From an uncultured Gammaproteobacteria bacterium (lineage in GTDB: Bacteria > Pseudomonadota > Gammaproteobacteria > HK1): DNA of 64,000 nt. How positions within the stretch are numbered: position 1 is the first letter of the stretch; every line of letters begins with the position of its first letter. The position numbers and the translations under genes were made by a program. Shown one piece after another: positions 21,084 to 29,675 of the stretch. The notes under the pieces are model-generated. The model saw only the letters and a list, made by a program, of their open reading frames with translations, made no database searches and had not been told where the DNA came from. The stretch is from the NCBI GenBank assembly GCA_958295465.1, contig OY282353.1:3153001-3217000 (forward strand), in the 5' to 3' direction.

Positions 21084-21356
21084 ATGAAGCCCGTGATCGC
21101 CATACTTCTCGCATCGCTCGTCGTGTTGCAGTACCAGCTCTGGCTGGGGAACCGCGGCATGCCCGAGGTGCATCGCCTGAAGGCCGAGGTCGAGCGGCGG
21201 GTCGAAGACAACGCTCGCCTCGAAGCCCGCAATCGCCGTCTCGCGGCAGAGGTCCACGATCTGAAGGAGGGGCTCGAAGCGGTGGAGGAGCGGGCACGCA
21301 CCGACCTCGGGATGATCGGCCGGGACGAGACCTACTATCAGCTCGTCGAACGCTGA
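21084..21356 (+). CDS. ftsB: Cell division protein FtsB
   Basis: The 90-residue bitopic protein has one transmembrane segment (about residues 3-19, VIAILLASLVVLQYQLWLG) and a periplasmic coiled coil (EVERRVEDNARLEARNRRLA), ending in LGMIGRDETYYQLVE, the conserved FtsB tail that contacts FtsL and FtsQ. Position between eno and ispD is conserved in Gammaproteobacteria. Its stop lies a few bases before ispD. Confidence 0.95.
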   Translation: MKPVIAILLASLVVLQYQLWLGNRGMPEVHRLKAEVERRVEDNARLEARNRRLAAEVHDLKEGLEAVEERARTDLGMIGRDETYYQLVER

Positions 21357-21393
21357 CCGTCGCCTGGCGAAGGCATCGGACCTCTGGGCGGTC

Positions 21394-22074
21394 GTGCCCG
21401 CGGCCGGCCTCGGGCGTCGGTTCGCGGGCGACCGCCCCAAGCAGTATGCCGCGCTTGGCGACCGCCCGGTGATCGCCCACGCCATCTCGAAGCTCGCCGC
21501 GGTGCGCGGGCTCGCCGGCATCGTGGCCGCGGTGGCGCCGGCGGACCCTTGGTGGAAGGAGGCCGCGGAAGGTTTCGATGCCCCGGTGGTCCGGGTCGAC
21601 GGAGGCGCCGAACGCCTGCACTCGGTCGCGAACGCGCTGGAGTACCTGAGGTCGGTCGCGGCGGACGACGACTTGGTGATGGTGCACGATGCGGTACGCC
21701 CGTGCGTGGTGGTGGCGGACATCGAACGAGTGGTCGCGGCGGCGCGCGGTCGGACGCACGGGGCGGTCCTCGCCGTGCCGGTATGCGACACCCTCAAGCG
21801 GGCCGGACCGGAGGGGTCGATCGCGGACACCGTCGACAGAAGCCGGCTCTGGCGCGCGTTCACCCCCCAGGTCTTCCCTCTGGGCCGCCTGCGCGCCGCG
21901 CTCGGGAGTGTGATCGAGAGCGGCCGCGTGGTGACCGACGAAGCGCAGGCCATGGAGCACGCCGGAGCCCGTCCGCTCCTCGTCGAAGGCTCGCCGGGGA
22001 ACGTCAAGATCACCTGCCCGGAAGACCTTGCGCTTGCCCGTGCCGTGCTCGCGACGGAGGAGCCGCGGCCGTGA
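21394..22074 (+). CDS. ispD: 2-C-methyl-D-erythritol 4-phosphate cytidylyltransferase
   Basis: Third step of the MEP isoprenoid pathway (CTP + MEP to CDP-ME). It has the nucleotide-binding opening VPAAGLGRRFAGDRPKQYA, then VHDAVRPCV, AVPVCDTLKRA and RAFTPQVFPL. GTG 21394 is the only conventional start in frame, yet it falls at the end of the first strand; homologous residues LWAVV continue upstream to about 21,382 and the frame is open back to 21,316 without ATG, GTG or TTG. A CTG at 21364 would restore the strand. Translation is probably coupled to ftsB, whose stop is at 21354-21356. Confidence 0.93.
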   Translation: MPAAGLGRRFAGDRPKQYAALGDRPVIAHAISKLAAVRGLAGIVAAVAPADPWWKEAAEGFDAPVVRVDGGAERLHSVANALEYLRSVAADDDLVMVHDAVRPCVVVADIERVVAAARGRTHGAVLAVPVCDTLKRAGPEGSIADTVDRSRLWRAFTPQVFPLGRLRAALGSVIESGRVVTDEAQAMEHAGARPLLVEGSPGNVKITCPEDLALARAVLATEEPRP

Positions 22075-22249
22075 TCCGGCTCCGCGTCGGCGGCCGGGCG
22101 CTCCGGATCGGGTTCGGCGCCCTCCGGCCTCGCATCGGAGCCACCCCTCCGGAAGATCATGTTCGTGCCCGCCGGACCGGCGCCGAAACTACCCCTCCGG
22201 CAGATCCTGCGTTCGCCCGCGTCTTGCCCGCCGCGAAAGCGCCCGCATC

Positions 22250-22726
22250 GTGATCCGGATCGGTCACGGGTACGACGCCCACCGGTTCGCTCCCGGTGCG
22301 AAGCTGGTACTCGGCGGGGTCGCCATCGAGTTCGACCGGGGGCTCGCCGCCCACTCCGACGGCGACGTCGTCGTTCATGCCCTGTGCGATGCGCTGCTCG
22401 GCGCGGCGGGGCTCGGCGACATCGGCCGGCACTTTCCGGAGACGAGCCCGGAATTCGCCGGGATCGACAGCCGGATCCTGCTCCGCCGGGTCGTTGCTCT
22501 TCTCGACGATCGAGGGTTCAGGGTCGTGAACGCCGACGCCACGGTCATCGCGCAGGCGCCGCGGCTCGCGCCGCACCTCGGCGAGATGCGCGTGCGCCTT
22601 GCCTCCGATCTCGGTATCTCCACCGGTGGGGTCAACGTCAAGGCGACGACCACCGAGGGAATGGGCTTCTGCGGACGCGGCGAGGGGATCGCGGCGCATG
22701 CGGTAGGGCTGATCGAGATGCGGTGA
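22250..22726 (+). CDS. ispF: 2-C-methyl-D-erythritol 2,4-cyclodiphosphate synthase
   Basis: Cyclises CDP-ME 2-phosphate in the MEP pathway. 158 residues from GTG 22250, beginning IRIGHGYDAHRF with the zinc-binding Asp and His, followed by AHSDGDVVVHALCDALLGA (third zinc ligand His and active-site region), DIGRHFPETSPEF and the C-terminal VKATTTEGMGFCGRGEGIAA. Full length. A 175-base spacer with no gene separates it from ispD, so the pair is close but not overlapping. Confidence 0.96.
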   Translation: MIRIGHGYDAHRFAPGAKLVLGGVAIEFDRGLAAHSDGDVVVHALCDALLGAAGLGDIGRHFPETSPEFAGIDSRILLRRVVALLDDRGFRVVNADATVIAQAPRLAPHLGEMRVRLASDLGISTGGVNVKATTTEGMGFCGRGEGIAAHAVGLIEMR

Positions 22727-23010
22727 CCATGCCGGGAGGAGGAAGCTCCGGGCATCCGTCATGCCCGGTCCGCCTGCAACCCTTCCACCCGTGGCGGCGG
22801 AGCAGGCGTCATTCCGCGCCTTGCATCCACTCGATCATGGATCAGGCCATCGCGGGGGCGCGGCGTTGTGCGGATCCGCGGCCTGTCCGGGTTCCACTCG
22901 GGAGGCGGCGCGACGACGGGGCCGGGAGCCCGGACGCGCCGGTCCCCGCGGCCCGGGCGGGCTGTCGCCGCATCACAGACGAGGTGTCCGGAGGCCGGCT
23001 CCGCACCCGA

Positions 23011-23484
23011 TCATTCCCGATAGGACTTGAAGCGCAGCACCGCACCGACCTTGGAGAGTTCGCGCGCGAGCTGGACTTCGTGGGACGGCTCTCCGAGATA
23101 GAGCAGTTCCAGGTGGGGGATCTGCCGGCCTTCGTAGAACGAGAGCGCATCGAGCACCACCCGGAGCGTCTTCGCGCCCGCGGGTCCGGTCACCATGATC
23201 CGCGCCTGCAACGTTTCCGCTTCCGCCATCATCGAGGCGAGGTCGCGGGCCATCTTTCCGGGACCGGCGGTCCGCCACATCGCGAGGAGCGCCTCGTCGG
23301 CAAGTCTGCCCTCGCTCGGGACGTACATGTACTGGAACCGGCCGCCGAACGCGGCGGTGGCGGCGGCAAGACGCGGGTCGAGGTCCGGGGGCCGGCCGGA
23401 AACACACCCGGCAAGGATGATCGATACGGCGACGGCCAGAGCGGCCCACCGGGCCGCACGCGCTTCCATGATCCTGCAATCCAT
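23011..23484 (-). CDS. Small lipoprotein of unknown function
   Basis: From ATG 23484 (or 23469) the product of about 157 residues has a basic N-terminus, a hydrophobic stretch ALAVAVSIIL and the lipobox LAGC, so it should be lipid-anchored. The mature part contains FGGRFQYMYVPSEGRLADEA and ends LELLYLGEPSHEVQLARELS, VGAVLRFKSYRE. The family is not one I can name; the second half looks like a compact alpha/beta domain. It is monocistronic. A possible -10 (TATACT on the minus strand) lies near 23,530 without a good -35. Confidence 0.7.
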   Translation of the reverse strand: MDCRIMEARAARWAALAVAVSIILAGCVSGRPPDLDPRLAAATAAFGGRFQYMYVPSEGRLADEALLAMWRTAGPGKMARDLASMMAEAETLQARIMVTGPAGAKTLRVVLDALSFYEGRQIPHLELLYLGEPSHEVQLARELSKVGAVLRFKSYRE

Positions 23485-24194
23485 GTAGCTCCTCGGTCCG
23501 GCGGCAGAGGGGACTCCCCACACAGTACAGTATAGCGGCTCTACGGCGACGGTCCGGAACGAGCGTACGGCCCTCCCGGCAAGCGGATCGGCGGCCACCC
23601 CCTGACGATGTTCGCCCGCAGTCGAGGATCGGGCGCGAGGCCTCGCAAGCCATGCGGATCCGCGGAGTCGAGCGGCGCAGCCAGTTGTTGCCGTGTCTCG
23701 CTGCCGCGGACGGATTTCTTCTCACGGACGAACGGGGAATGGAGATCGTGAAGCACCGGATCGCCGTCATCGGGCGCAACCGGAACGTGGTTTGCGACGA
23801 TGCGCGGCTGATGAACGATGCCGACCGGCGACTGCTACTGCTATGGCGGTGGCAGTTCCTGAACGATCTCGCGTTCGAAGGGCTGGAGGGCCGGCTCGAC
23901 GACGTCATCGGGGATCTGTTCCACGGGCAGGCCCGCGTTTGCATCCTTCACCTGCACGGGTATCACATGCGGGGGTTCGGGTGTAGCATCGCCTCTGATC
24001 GGTTCTCCCTTCCCAGCCATGGACTTGACCGTCCTTCCCCCGAGATCCGCCGCGCGGCGGCTGCCGGACGCCGTGCGAAGGAAGGCTCTGCGCCCGGCCA
24101 CGGGGCAACGGAGCAATGCGAGGCGACGTTCACGTTCGTTGGCACAGCGTCCCGGCAATCGCCGCGCAATGAACGCAACGAATCGGAGGAACGC
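23485..24194. other. Long intergenic region, no gene seen
   Basis: About 700 bases between the divergent lipoprotein and UbiD-like genes. A plus-strand frame runs in from 23,652 as an upstream extension of the UbiD-like gene, but it has no family resemblance. I find no RNA gene or repeat in it. Confidence 0.4.
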
Positions 24195-25685
24195 ATGAAC
24201 CAGCCACGAGGCCGGAATGCCACCGATTCCCCAACCGGCGGCGATGCCCCGGCCAGCGGCGGTCTCCCGACCGGCAGCGCTTCCCCGGCCGGCGCCGATT
24301 CCCCGCCCGGCACCAACCGACCCCGGGATCTGCGCGGATTCCTCGACGCCAACCGCGACGCGGTGACGGTCGTCCGCAAGCCGGTGAGCATCGATCACGT
24401 CGGCGCCCTGTCGGCCCAGAGCGAGCGGCCGATCCTGTTCGAGAACATCGTGGAATATCCCGGCTTCCGCATGTGCGACATCCTGGTCAAGCATCGCTGG
24501 ATGCAGGCGCGCGCCCTCGGGGTCACGACCGGGGAGTACCTGCCGACGCTCGCGCGGAGATTGCGGCTGCCGCCGCGGGGGCTGGTGACGGTGGAGACCG
24601 GGCCGGTCAAGGAGGTGAAGCTCGTCGGCGAGGAGGCGGACCTCACGAAGCTGCCGGTGCCGTTTCACACCGACTTCGAGAAGTACCCCTACATCACCGC
24701 GATGAACATCGTGAAGGACCCGGAGACCGGGTTCTACAATTCATCCCACGCCGGCACCAATCCGGTGGGGCCGCGCCGGGGGCTCGCCAGCTTCATCACC
24801 CCGCATACGCAGATCGTCATGGCGAAGCACCGCCGCATGGGGCGCAGGACCATGCCCATCGCACTCTGCTTCGGGCTGCATCCGGCCTACGAGATCATGG
24901 CCAACTTCTCCGGCCTGCACATGGACATGTGGGGAGAGATGGAGATGGTCGGCACCATCATGGACATGGACGTCGAGATGGTCCCGTGCGAGACCATCGA
25001 CCTGACCGTGCCGGCCCACGCGGAGATCATCGTCGAGGGCGAGGTCAACCTGGAGGATCTGTTCGACGAGGAGGAGATCATCGCGCCGACGATGTACGCG
25101 CTGCCGAAGAAGCAGAAGCTGCCGGAGCTGCGGGTCACCGCGATCACCATGCGCGCCGACCGGCCCATCTACCGCAACCACCAGGTGGTGCCCGAGACCG
25201 ACCACCAGGTCCTGCCGCGGCTGTGCCACGAGGCGGTGCTGTACAACCGCCTGACCGAAATGGGCCTGGAGGTGCACGACGTGCGCTTCCCCACCTGGGG
25301 CGCGGCGGTGTCGTGCATCATCAAGATCGAGTATCCCCGCCAGGGCTTCGTCAACGATGCGCTGATGCAGTGCATGGGCGCGCCGTGGCTGAACACCAAG
25401 ATGGTGGTGGCGGTCAGCCCCGACACCGACGTGGACGACCCCGCGGACGTCTACTTCGCCATCGCCTCACGGGTCGATCCGGCGCGCGACGTCTTCATCG
25501 TGCCCAACACCCGCTGCAACTTCGGCGACCCTTCAGGCGAGCCGGTGGAAGGCGTCTACCCGCACCGGGTCGTGGGCAAGATCGGCATCGACGCGACCCG
25601 CAAGCCCCGGCACGACCCCTCGGATTTCGACCGCGCCTGGCCGAAGGACTGGGGCAAGGTCGATCTGGCCGACTACCTGGATTAG
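24195..25685 (+). CDS. UbiD-family (prenylated-FMN) decarboxylase
   Basis: 496 residues from ATG 24195 with CGGAGGA five bases upstream. After an N-terminal Gly/Ser/Pro-rich tract (about residues 1-45) comes the UbiD core: RDLRGFLDANRDAVTVV, NIVEYPGFRMCDIL, FHTDFEKYPYITAMNIVKDP, FYNSSHAGTNPVGP, HRRMGRRTMPIAL, APTMYALPKKQKLPELRVT and a C-terminal RDVFIVPNTRCNFGDPSGEP. Such enzymes reversibly decarboxylate aromatic or unsaturated acids with prFMN made by UbiX. No ubiX is nearby. In sequence style it is closer to the diverse UbiD-related enzymes than to the ubiquinone UbiD. Substrate unknown. Confidence 0.88.
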   Translation: MNQPRGRNATDSPTGGDAPASGGLPTGSASPAGADSPPGTNRPRDLRGFLDANRDAVTVVRKPVSIDHVGALSAQSERPILFENIVEYPGFRMCDILVKHRWMQARALGVTTGEYLPTLARRLRLPPRGLVTVETGPVKEVKLVGEEADLTKLPVPFHTDFEKYPYITAMNIVKDPETGFYNSSHAGTNPVGPRRGLASFITPHTQIVMAKHRRMGRRTMPIALCFGLHPAYEIMANFSGLHMDMWGEMEMVGTIMDMDVEMVPCETIDLTVPAHAEIIVEGEVNLEDLFDEEEIIAPTMYALPKKQKLPELRVTAITMRADRPIYRNHQVVPETDHQVLPRLCHEAVLYNRLTEMGLEVHDVRFPTWGAAVSCIIKIEYPRQGFVNDALMQCMGAPWLNTKMVVAVSPDTDVDDPADVYFAIASRVDPARDVFIVPNTRCNFGDPSGEPVEGVYPHRVVGKIGIDATRKPRHDPSDFDRAWPKDWGKVDLADYLD

Positions 25686-25884
25686 CGCGCCGGATCGGAG
25701 TCGGCGACGATGGTGAGCGAGGACGACGTCACTGGATCGGTACCTTGCATCGGCGCCCTGCATCAGCACGCCCGAGACGACCTTCGGCACGCCGCAACAT
25801 CGGCGGCGCCGTCGCCGGAGCCGCTGCATCAGCACGCTCGAGACAACCCTCGGCATGTTCGAGACGACCCGAAGGAGGTGCGCC

Positions 25885-26829
25885 ATGACCGAACAGACCG
25901 GCCTGGAATCCGACCCGATCATCCCCTATGCCGACCCGGCGGACCTGCCCGCCGCGCTCGGATCCGCGATCGAAAGCTACGCGCAACGGATGGGCTTCCT
26001 GCCCAATGCGTTGAAGCTCTACATGCACCGCCCGCAGATCCTGAAATGCCTCATCGAGCTCAACAACACGGTCATGCGCGATGCCTCCGGCCACCTCGAT
26101 GACGGCCTCAAGCGGCGTGTCGCCGCGGTCTGCAGCGCGCTCAACCACAGTCCCTACTGCGTCGCCCACAACGCCAACACGCTGAAGGGCGATCCGGACG
26201 GGGACGGCGAAGGCTGGGGCTATTCCGACGAAGACGTCCGGGCGCTGCTCGATCCCGAATTCGAACCGGACGACCCGGCGGAGGCGGCCTGCTTCGCCTT
26301 CGCGCGCGCGGCCACGCGGGACCCTTCGGACGTGCCCCAGGCGGTCATCACCCGCCTGACGGAGGCGCTGACCCCGCCCCAGGTGATCGAGCTGGCCTGC
26401 GTGGTGGGGTTCTGGCGCATGTACAACTCGATCCACGAAAGCCTCTACGTGCCGGTCGAGGACGAGCTGCTCGGCGGCCGGGACTTCAGCACCGAGGAGC
26501 TGCTGGGCGAGGCCGGCGCCCGCGCTGCTGCGGGCGCCGCCGCCGGTCCGCGGCCCGCCGCCACCGCGAAGGTGGAGATCTACACCAGGTCGGGCTGCTC
26601 CTTCTGCCGCCGGGCCAAACGGGTGCTGGAAGGGAAGGGCGTGGCGTTCGCCGAGTTTCGCGTCGACGAAGACGAGGCGGCGCTGAACGCCATGATCGAA
26701 CGTTCGAACGGCCGGCGCACCGTCCCCCAGATCTTCATCGACGGCGGTCACATCGGCGGCATGGACGGCATGCAGGCGCTGGCCAGGGCCGGCGCGCTGG
26801 ACGCCAAACTCGGAATCGCGTCGTCTTGA
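25885..26829 (+). CDS. AhpD/CMD-like domain fused to glutaredoxin
   Basis: 314 residues from ATG 25885 with a strong GAAGGAGGTG. Residues 1-205 form a carboxymuconolactone-decarboxylase/AhpD-like helical domain, with GSAIESYAQRMGFLPNALKL and CSALNHSPYCVAHNA, where the two Cys lie eight residues apart rather than in the usual CxxC. After an Ala-rich linker (about 205-225), a glutaredoxin follows: VEIYTRSGCSFCRRAKRVLE (CSFC active site), RRTVPQIFIDGGHIGGMDGM. The fusion suggests a self-reducing peroxidase- or thiol-dependent enzyme, as glutaredoxin-peroxiredoxin hybrids are. It lies 199 bases after the UbiD-like gene on the same strand. Confidence 0.85.
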   Translation: MTEQTGLESDPIIPYADPADLPAALGSAIESYAQRMGFLPNALKLYMHRPQILKCLIELNNTVMRDASGHLDDGLKRRVAAVCSALNHSPYCVAHNANTLKGDPDGDGEGWGYSDEDVRALLDPEFEPDDPAEAACFAFARAATRDPSDVPQAVITRLTEALTPPQVIELACVVGFWRMYNSIHESLYVPVEDELLGGRDFSTEELLGEAGARAAAGAAAGPRPAATAKVEIYTRSGCSFCRRAKRVLEGKGVAFAEFRVDEDEAALNAMIERSNGRRTVPQIFIDGGHIGGMDGMQALARAGALDAKLGIASS

Positions 26830-26841
26830 GATGGTGGCGTG

Positions 26842-26894
26842 TTTTTATCGACGGCGACCACATCGGCGGCATGGACGGCATGCAGGCGCTGGCC
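26842..26894 (+). pseudogene. Duplicated fragment of a glutaredoxin gene
   Basis: About 53 bases repeat the end of the preceding glutaredoxin domain nearly exactly (ATCGACGGCG(A/G)(C/T)CACATCGGCGGCATGG onward to GCGCTGGCCAGG), with a few substitutions. It is cut off exactly where the palindromic element begins at 26895. It is either a partial tandem duplication or the remains of a second grx gene. Confidence 0.7.
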
Positions 26895-26976
26895 AGGAGT
26901 CTGCGCCGCAGAAAACGATGCGACTGGAGTAGGGGCGACGCATGCGTCGCCCCTATTTTCTGCGGCGCAGACTCCT
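26895..26976. repeat. Nested perfect palindromes, mobile-element-like
   Basis: Outer arms AGGAGTCTGCGCCGCAGAAAA (26895-26915) and its exact complement (26956-26976) flank an inner 26-bp perfect palindrome with core GGGGCGACGCATGCGTCGCCCC (26930-26955). The whole could fold as a long stem with an inner hairpin and looks like a small non-autonomous or REP-type element. It interrupts the duplicated glutaredoxin sequence. Confidence 0.8.
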
Positions 26977-27119
26977 AGGATCCCACTCCCACCACCGATC
27001 CCGGTAACTCCATGCCCTCGGGTTCGCGTGATGGTTGTTGTGCCAACCCTCCCCACACGACAACAACGCCACACCCGGTCGGTCTGCCTGATATGGCGGT
27101 TCACCCGCGTCCCTCGAAA

Positions 27120-27450
27120 TCAGCTTGGCTCACCCACCCTGCCGATCCAGCTTTCGCGCGGTTCCTGAACCGGGAAAACGCCGTCCCTGATGCCACCGAT
27201 CGGGACGAAGCTTCCATCCTTGAACTCCGTGACCGCGGGCAGGGACGTCGCGCCGAGTTTCCGCCACGCGCTCCTGACGATCCCTGCCTTCAGTCCTGGG
27301 CGCCTGGCCGCCCGGAGCAGCATTTCCGTCGTCATCGGTCGCCTCGCACCGTACTGCTCCGACTCGCCGTACTGATGGCGTAACTGCCGCGGTCGGCGGG
27401 TATTTCCAGGAACCGCGGGAGCGTCGTCAGGCGCAACGCGCCGGTGTTGG
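27120..27450 (-). pseudogene. Type I secretion ATPase, C39-like domain remnant
   Basis: Leftwards from about 27,450 one frame reads TTLPRFLEIPADRGSYAIS, and after a shift another continues LRHQYGESEQ, TTEMLLRAARRPGLKAGIV, WRKLGATSLPAVTEFKDG and FVPIGGIRDGVFPVQEPRES. This is the N-terminal peptidase-C39-like (inactive) domain of HlyB-type ABC exporters. The membrane and ATPase parts are missing. The rest of the 26,977-27,840 spacer holds nothing else I recognise. Confidence 0.6.
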
Positions 27451-27840
27451 CGAGTTCCTTCCTGCCGGTTCCACACCCTCTCCCGGCGCCGCGGGCGCGG
27501 TTGATGCCTGCGTGTTCGCGACGGGATGCGGGAGGACGCCGGTCATCCGGTGGGGGCGGGCCGTCGTCCTTCAAACGACGCGCCCTGCGCCGACAAAGGC
27601 GGTGCGCCAAGGCGATTTTCGCGCGCCTCCGGTGGGGTCACGATGCACGTCACTCCGGGGGGCGGCCCCGGAGGACGAGAGAGGAGCCCGCAGGGGCTCG
27701 TGAACGAGGATCGACCGCCGACGGAGCGCAAGAGGCATGGCCCGGACTCGAACAATGGAAAACGGCAGGCGCGATGCGACGGCGGAACCCGCCCCGGATG
27801 CGCTCGCGGCGGCAATCCTTTCATGAGGGAGGCACAGAGA

Positions 27841-28230
27841 GTGGAGACCTGCAAGACCCGTTCGGAAATCGCGGACCACATTCGCCTGAAGGTCATCTAC
27901 GAGGGGCTGGAGCTCGACGAGATCGGCATCGCTCTTGCCGACGTCACGGACGACGTCCTCCTCTTCGAAGAGGATGGCCTGAACCTCGACTCCATCGACG
28001 GACTGGAGATCCTCGCCGGGGTGCAGCGCGAGTTCGGGCTGTCCCTCTCCAACGTCGACCAGGCGTTCATGGAGGAGCACTGCGCCACCGTCGGACGACT
28101 CGCCAGGATGGTGGAAGACCTGTCGCGGCGCGGGGTCGCCGGGAACCCGTCCTCCAATGGGACTGCCGGGAACACGCCCCCCGCCGGGGCCGTCGCGGAG
28201 CGGGCCGTCGGCCCCGCGACCGATTCCTGA
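27841..28230 (+). CDS. Acyl carrier protein
   Basis: GTG 27841 is preferred because AGGGAGG lies eight bases upstream; ATG 27823 is the alternative. The four-helix carrier fold is seen at about residues 1-90: KTRSEIADHIRLKVIY, then DDVLLFEEDGLNLDSIDGLE, where Ser in LDSI is the phosphopantetheine site, then AGVQREFGLSL. The last ~35 residues are a low-complexity tail (GNPSSNGTAGNTPPAGA). First gene of the synthase-exporter run. The acidic helix II suits recognition by type II ketosynthases. Confidence 0.88.
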   Translation: METCKTRSEIADHIRLKVIYEGLELDEIGIALADVTDDVLLFEEDGLNLDSIDGLEILAGVQREFGLSLSNVDQAFMEEHCATVGRLARMVEDLSRRGVAGNPSSNGTAGNTPPAGAVAERAVGPATDS

Positions 28231-28260
28231 GCCTTGCCTGAACGGGCGGAGAGACGACCG

Positions 28261-28920
28261 ATGTCCACGCGCATTCTTGCCTTCGACCGGATGGGCACGG
28301 TGCTGGGCGAATCCCTGGCCGCGGGCTGGCGGGAGCGGGGAGGGTGCGTCCTGGACGCCTCGGCCGGTGGTGGTCTCGCCTGTGCCCTGGCCGGAGCGGC
28401 GCCGCATGGCGTCGTGTTGACCGAGCCCTGCCTGGACGAATCCGCCTTCGTGGGAAAGGCGCTGGCCGCGCCCGATGCGGCGGCGGAGTTCGCCGCGGAG
28501 CTCCACCGCCAGACGATGGCGTTCCTCGCGGATTGCCGGGCGGCGATCCGCGCCATGATGCCGGCCGGCCGAGGGTACGTGCTGGCGCTGTGCATCGACG
28601 ACTTCGCGGCCGGGATCCTGGAACTCCCCCAGACCCCCATCGCCAACCAGGCACGGGCCGCGGCCCTGAAGTCCATGGCCAAGGAGTACGGGCGGATGGG
28701 CCTCGGCTTCACCATGTTCGTCTGCCAGCCCCCGCGGGAGATGGTGGAGCGGTCCGCGTGGCGCACCCACCGGGAACAATTGAAGGTTTACGCGTTGCGC
28801 TATCGCCCGGTCGGGGTCGGTGGCTATGCCCGGTTCATCCTTTCCATGCTCGACGGCGATCCGACGGCCAACGGCAGCGTCCTGTGCCTCGGCAACGGCG
28901 TGATGGAGATGACGGCCTGA
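28261..28920 (+). CDS. Degenerate SDR/ketoreductase-like protein
   Basis: 219 residues from ATG 28261. The product looks like a short-chain dehydrogenase relative that has lost its hallmarks: there is no TGxxxGxG cofactor loop (VLDASAGGGLACALAG lies in its place) and no clear Tyr-x3-Lys, although SMAKEYGRMGLGFTMFVCQP resembles the region after the active site. It may be a structural partner of the FabG-type reductase that follows two bases later, or a new family. I cannot assign an activity. Confidence 0.55.
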   Translation: MSTRILAFDRMGTVLGESLAAGWRERGGCVLDASAGGGLACALAGAAPHGVVLTEPCLDESAFVGKALAAPDAAAEFAAELHRQTMAFLADCRAAIRAMMPAGRGYVLALCIDDFAAGILELPQTPIANQARAAALKSMAKEYGRMGLGFTMFVCQPPREMVERSAWRTHREQLKVYALRYRPVGVGGYARFILSMLDGDPTANGSVLCLGNGVMEMTA

Positions 28921-28922
28921 TC

Positions 28923-29675
28923 ATGAATACCGCCAACATCGTTCTGATCACGGGTGCGACCCGCGGCATCGGGCGGGCGATCACGCAGAGGTTCGCGCGC
29001 GCGGGCTGCCGGCTCGCCCTCGTCTACCGCGCCGATGAGTCCGCGGCCCGCGAAGTCCGGGATCTGCTCGCGGACGCGCGCATCGAGGCGGAGATGATCC
29101 GGGCGGACCTCGGCGACCTGCAGGCCTGCCGTACGGTCATCGCCAGGGTGGTGGCCCGCTACGGCGGCCTGGACGTCCTGATCAACAACGCCGGCGGCAC
29201 GCACGACGGCGCTTTCGCGGCCATGCCGCCCGCGAGCTACGCCGGCCTGGTGCGAGGGAACCTCGCCGCCCCCGTCGCGCTGGCGCTCCATGCCGCACCC
29301 TGGCTCATCGACTCGGCGCGGGCAGGGCGTGGCGGCGCGGTGGTGATGATGGCGTCGATGGCGGGGGTGGCCGGCAAGGAAGGCCAGGTCCCCTACGCGG
29401 CCACCAAGGGCGGCCTGATCGGGGCGGCGAGGCTCGTCGCGCGGCATTTCGGTCCCCGCGGGGTGAGGGCCAACGCGCTCGCGCCCGGGTTCATCCGCAC
29501 CGGGATGGTCGAAGCCCTCGATCCGGCCATGTACGAGCACGTGCTCGGTGCGAGCGCGTCGCCCCGGATGGGAGACCCCGACGAGGTCGCCGAGGCGGTC
29601 TGGTTCCTCGCCTCCGGCGCCTCTTCGTACTGCAACGGCACGGTCCAGCGTGTCGACGGAGGATTCCTGCGTTGA
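28923..29675 (+). CDS. 3-oxoacyl-ACP reductase (FabG-type SDR), first copy
   Basis: 250 residues from ATG 28923. Complete classical SDR: cofactor loop VLITGATRGIGRAI (TGxxxGIG), NNAG in VLINNAGGTHDGAF, Ser in VMMASMAGVAG, and the catalytic Tyr and Lys in PYAATKGGLIGAAR, with a C-terminal VDGGFLR. Reduces beta-ketoacyl-ACP with NADPH. Its stop overlaps the TTG start of the double ketosynthase, and the Shine-Dalgarno of that gene lies inside its last codons. Confidence 0.92.
   Translation: MNTANIVLITGATRGIGRAITQRFARAGCRLALVYRADESAAREVRDLLADARIEAEMIRADLGDLQACRTVIARVVARYGGLDVLINNAGGTHDGAFAAMPPASYAGLVRGNLAAPVALALHAAPWLIDSARAGRGGAVVMMASMAGVAGKEGQVPYAATKGGLIGAARLVARHFGPRGVRANALAPGFIRTGMVEALDPAMYEHVLGASASPRMGDPDEVAEAVWFLASGASSYCNGTVQRVDGGFLR

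Noticed and set aside
23652..24194. N-terminal extension of the UbiD-like protein
   Set aside because: The ATG at 24195 has an excellent Shine-Dalgarno and upstream codons have no resemblance to the family.
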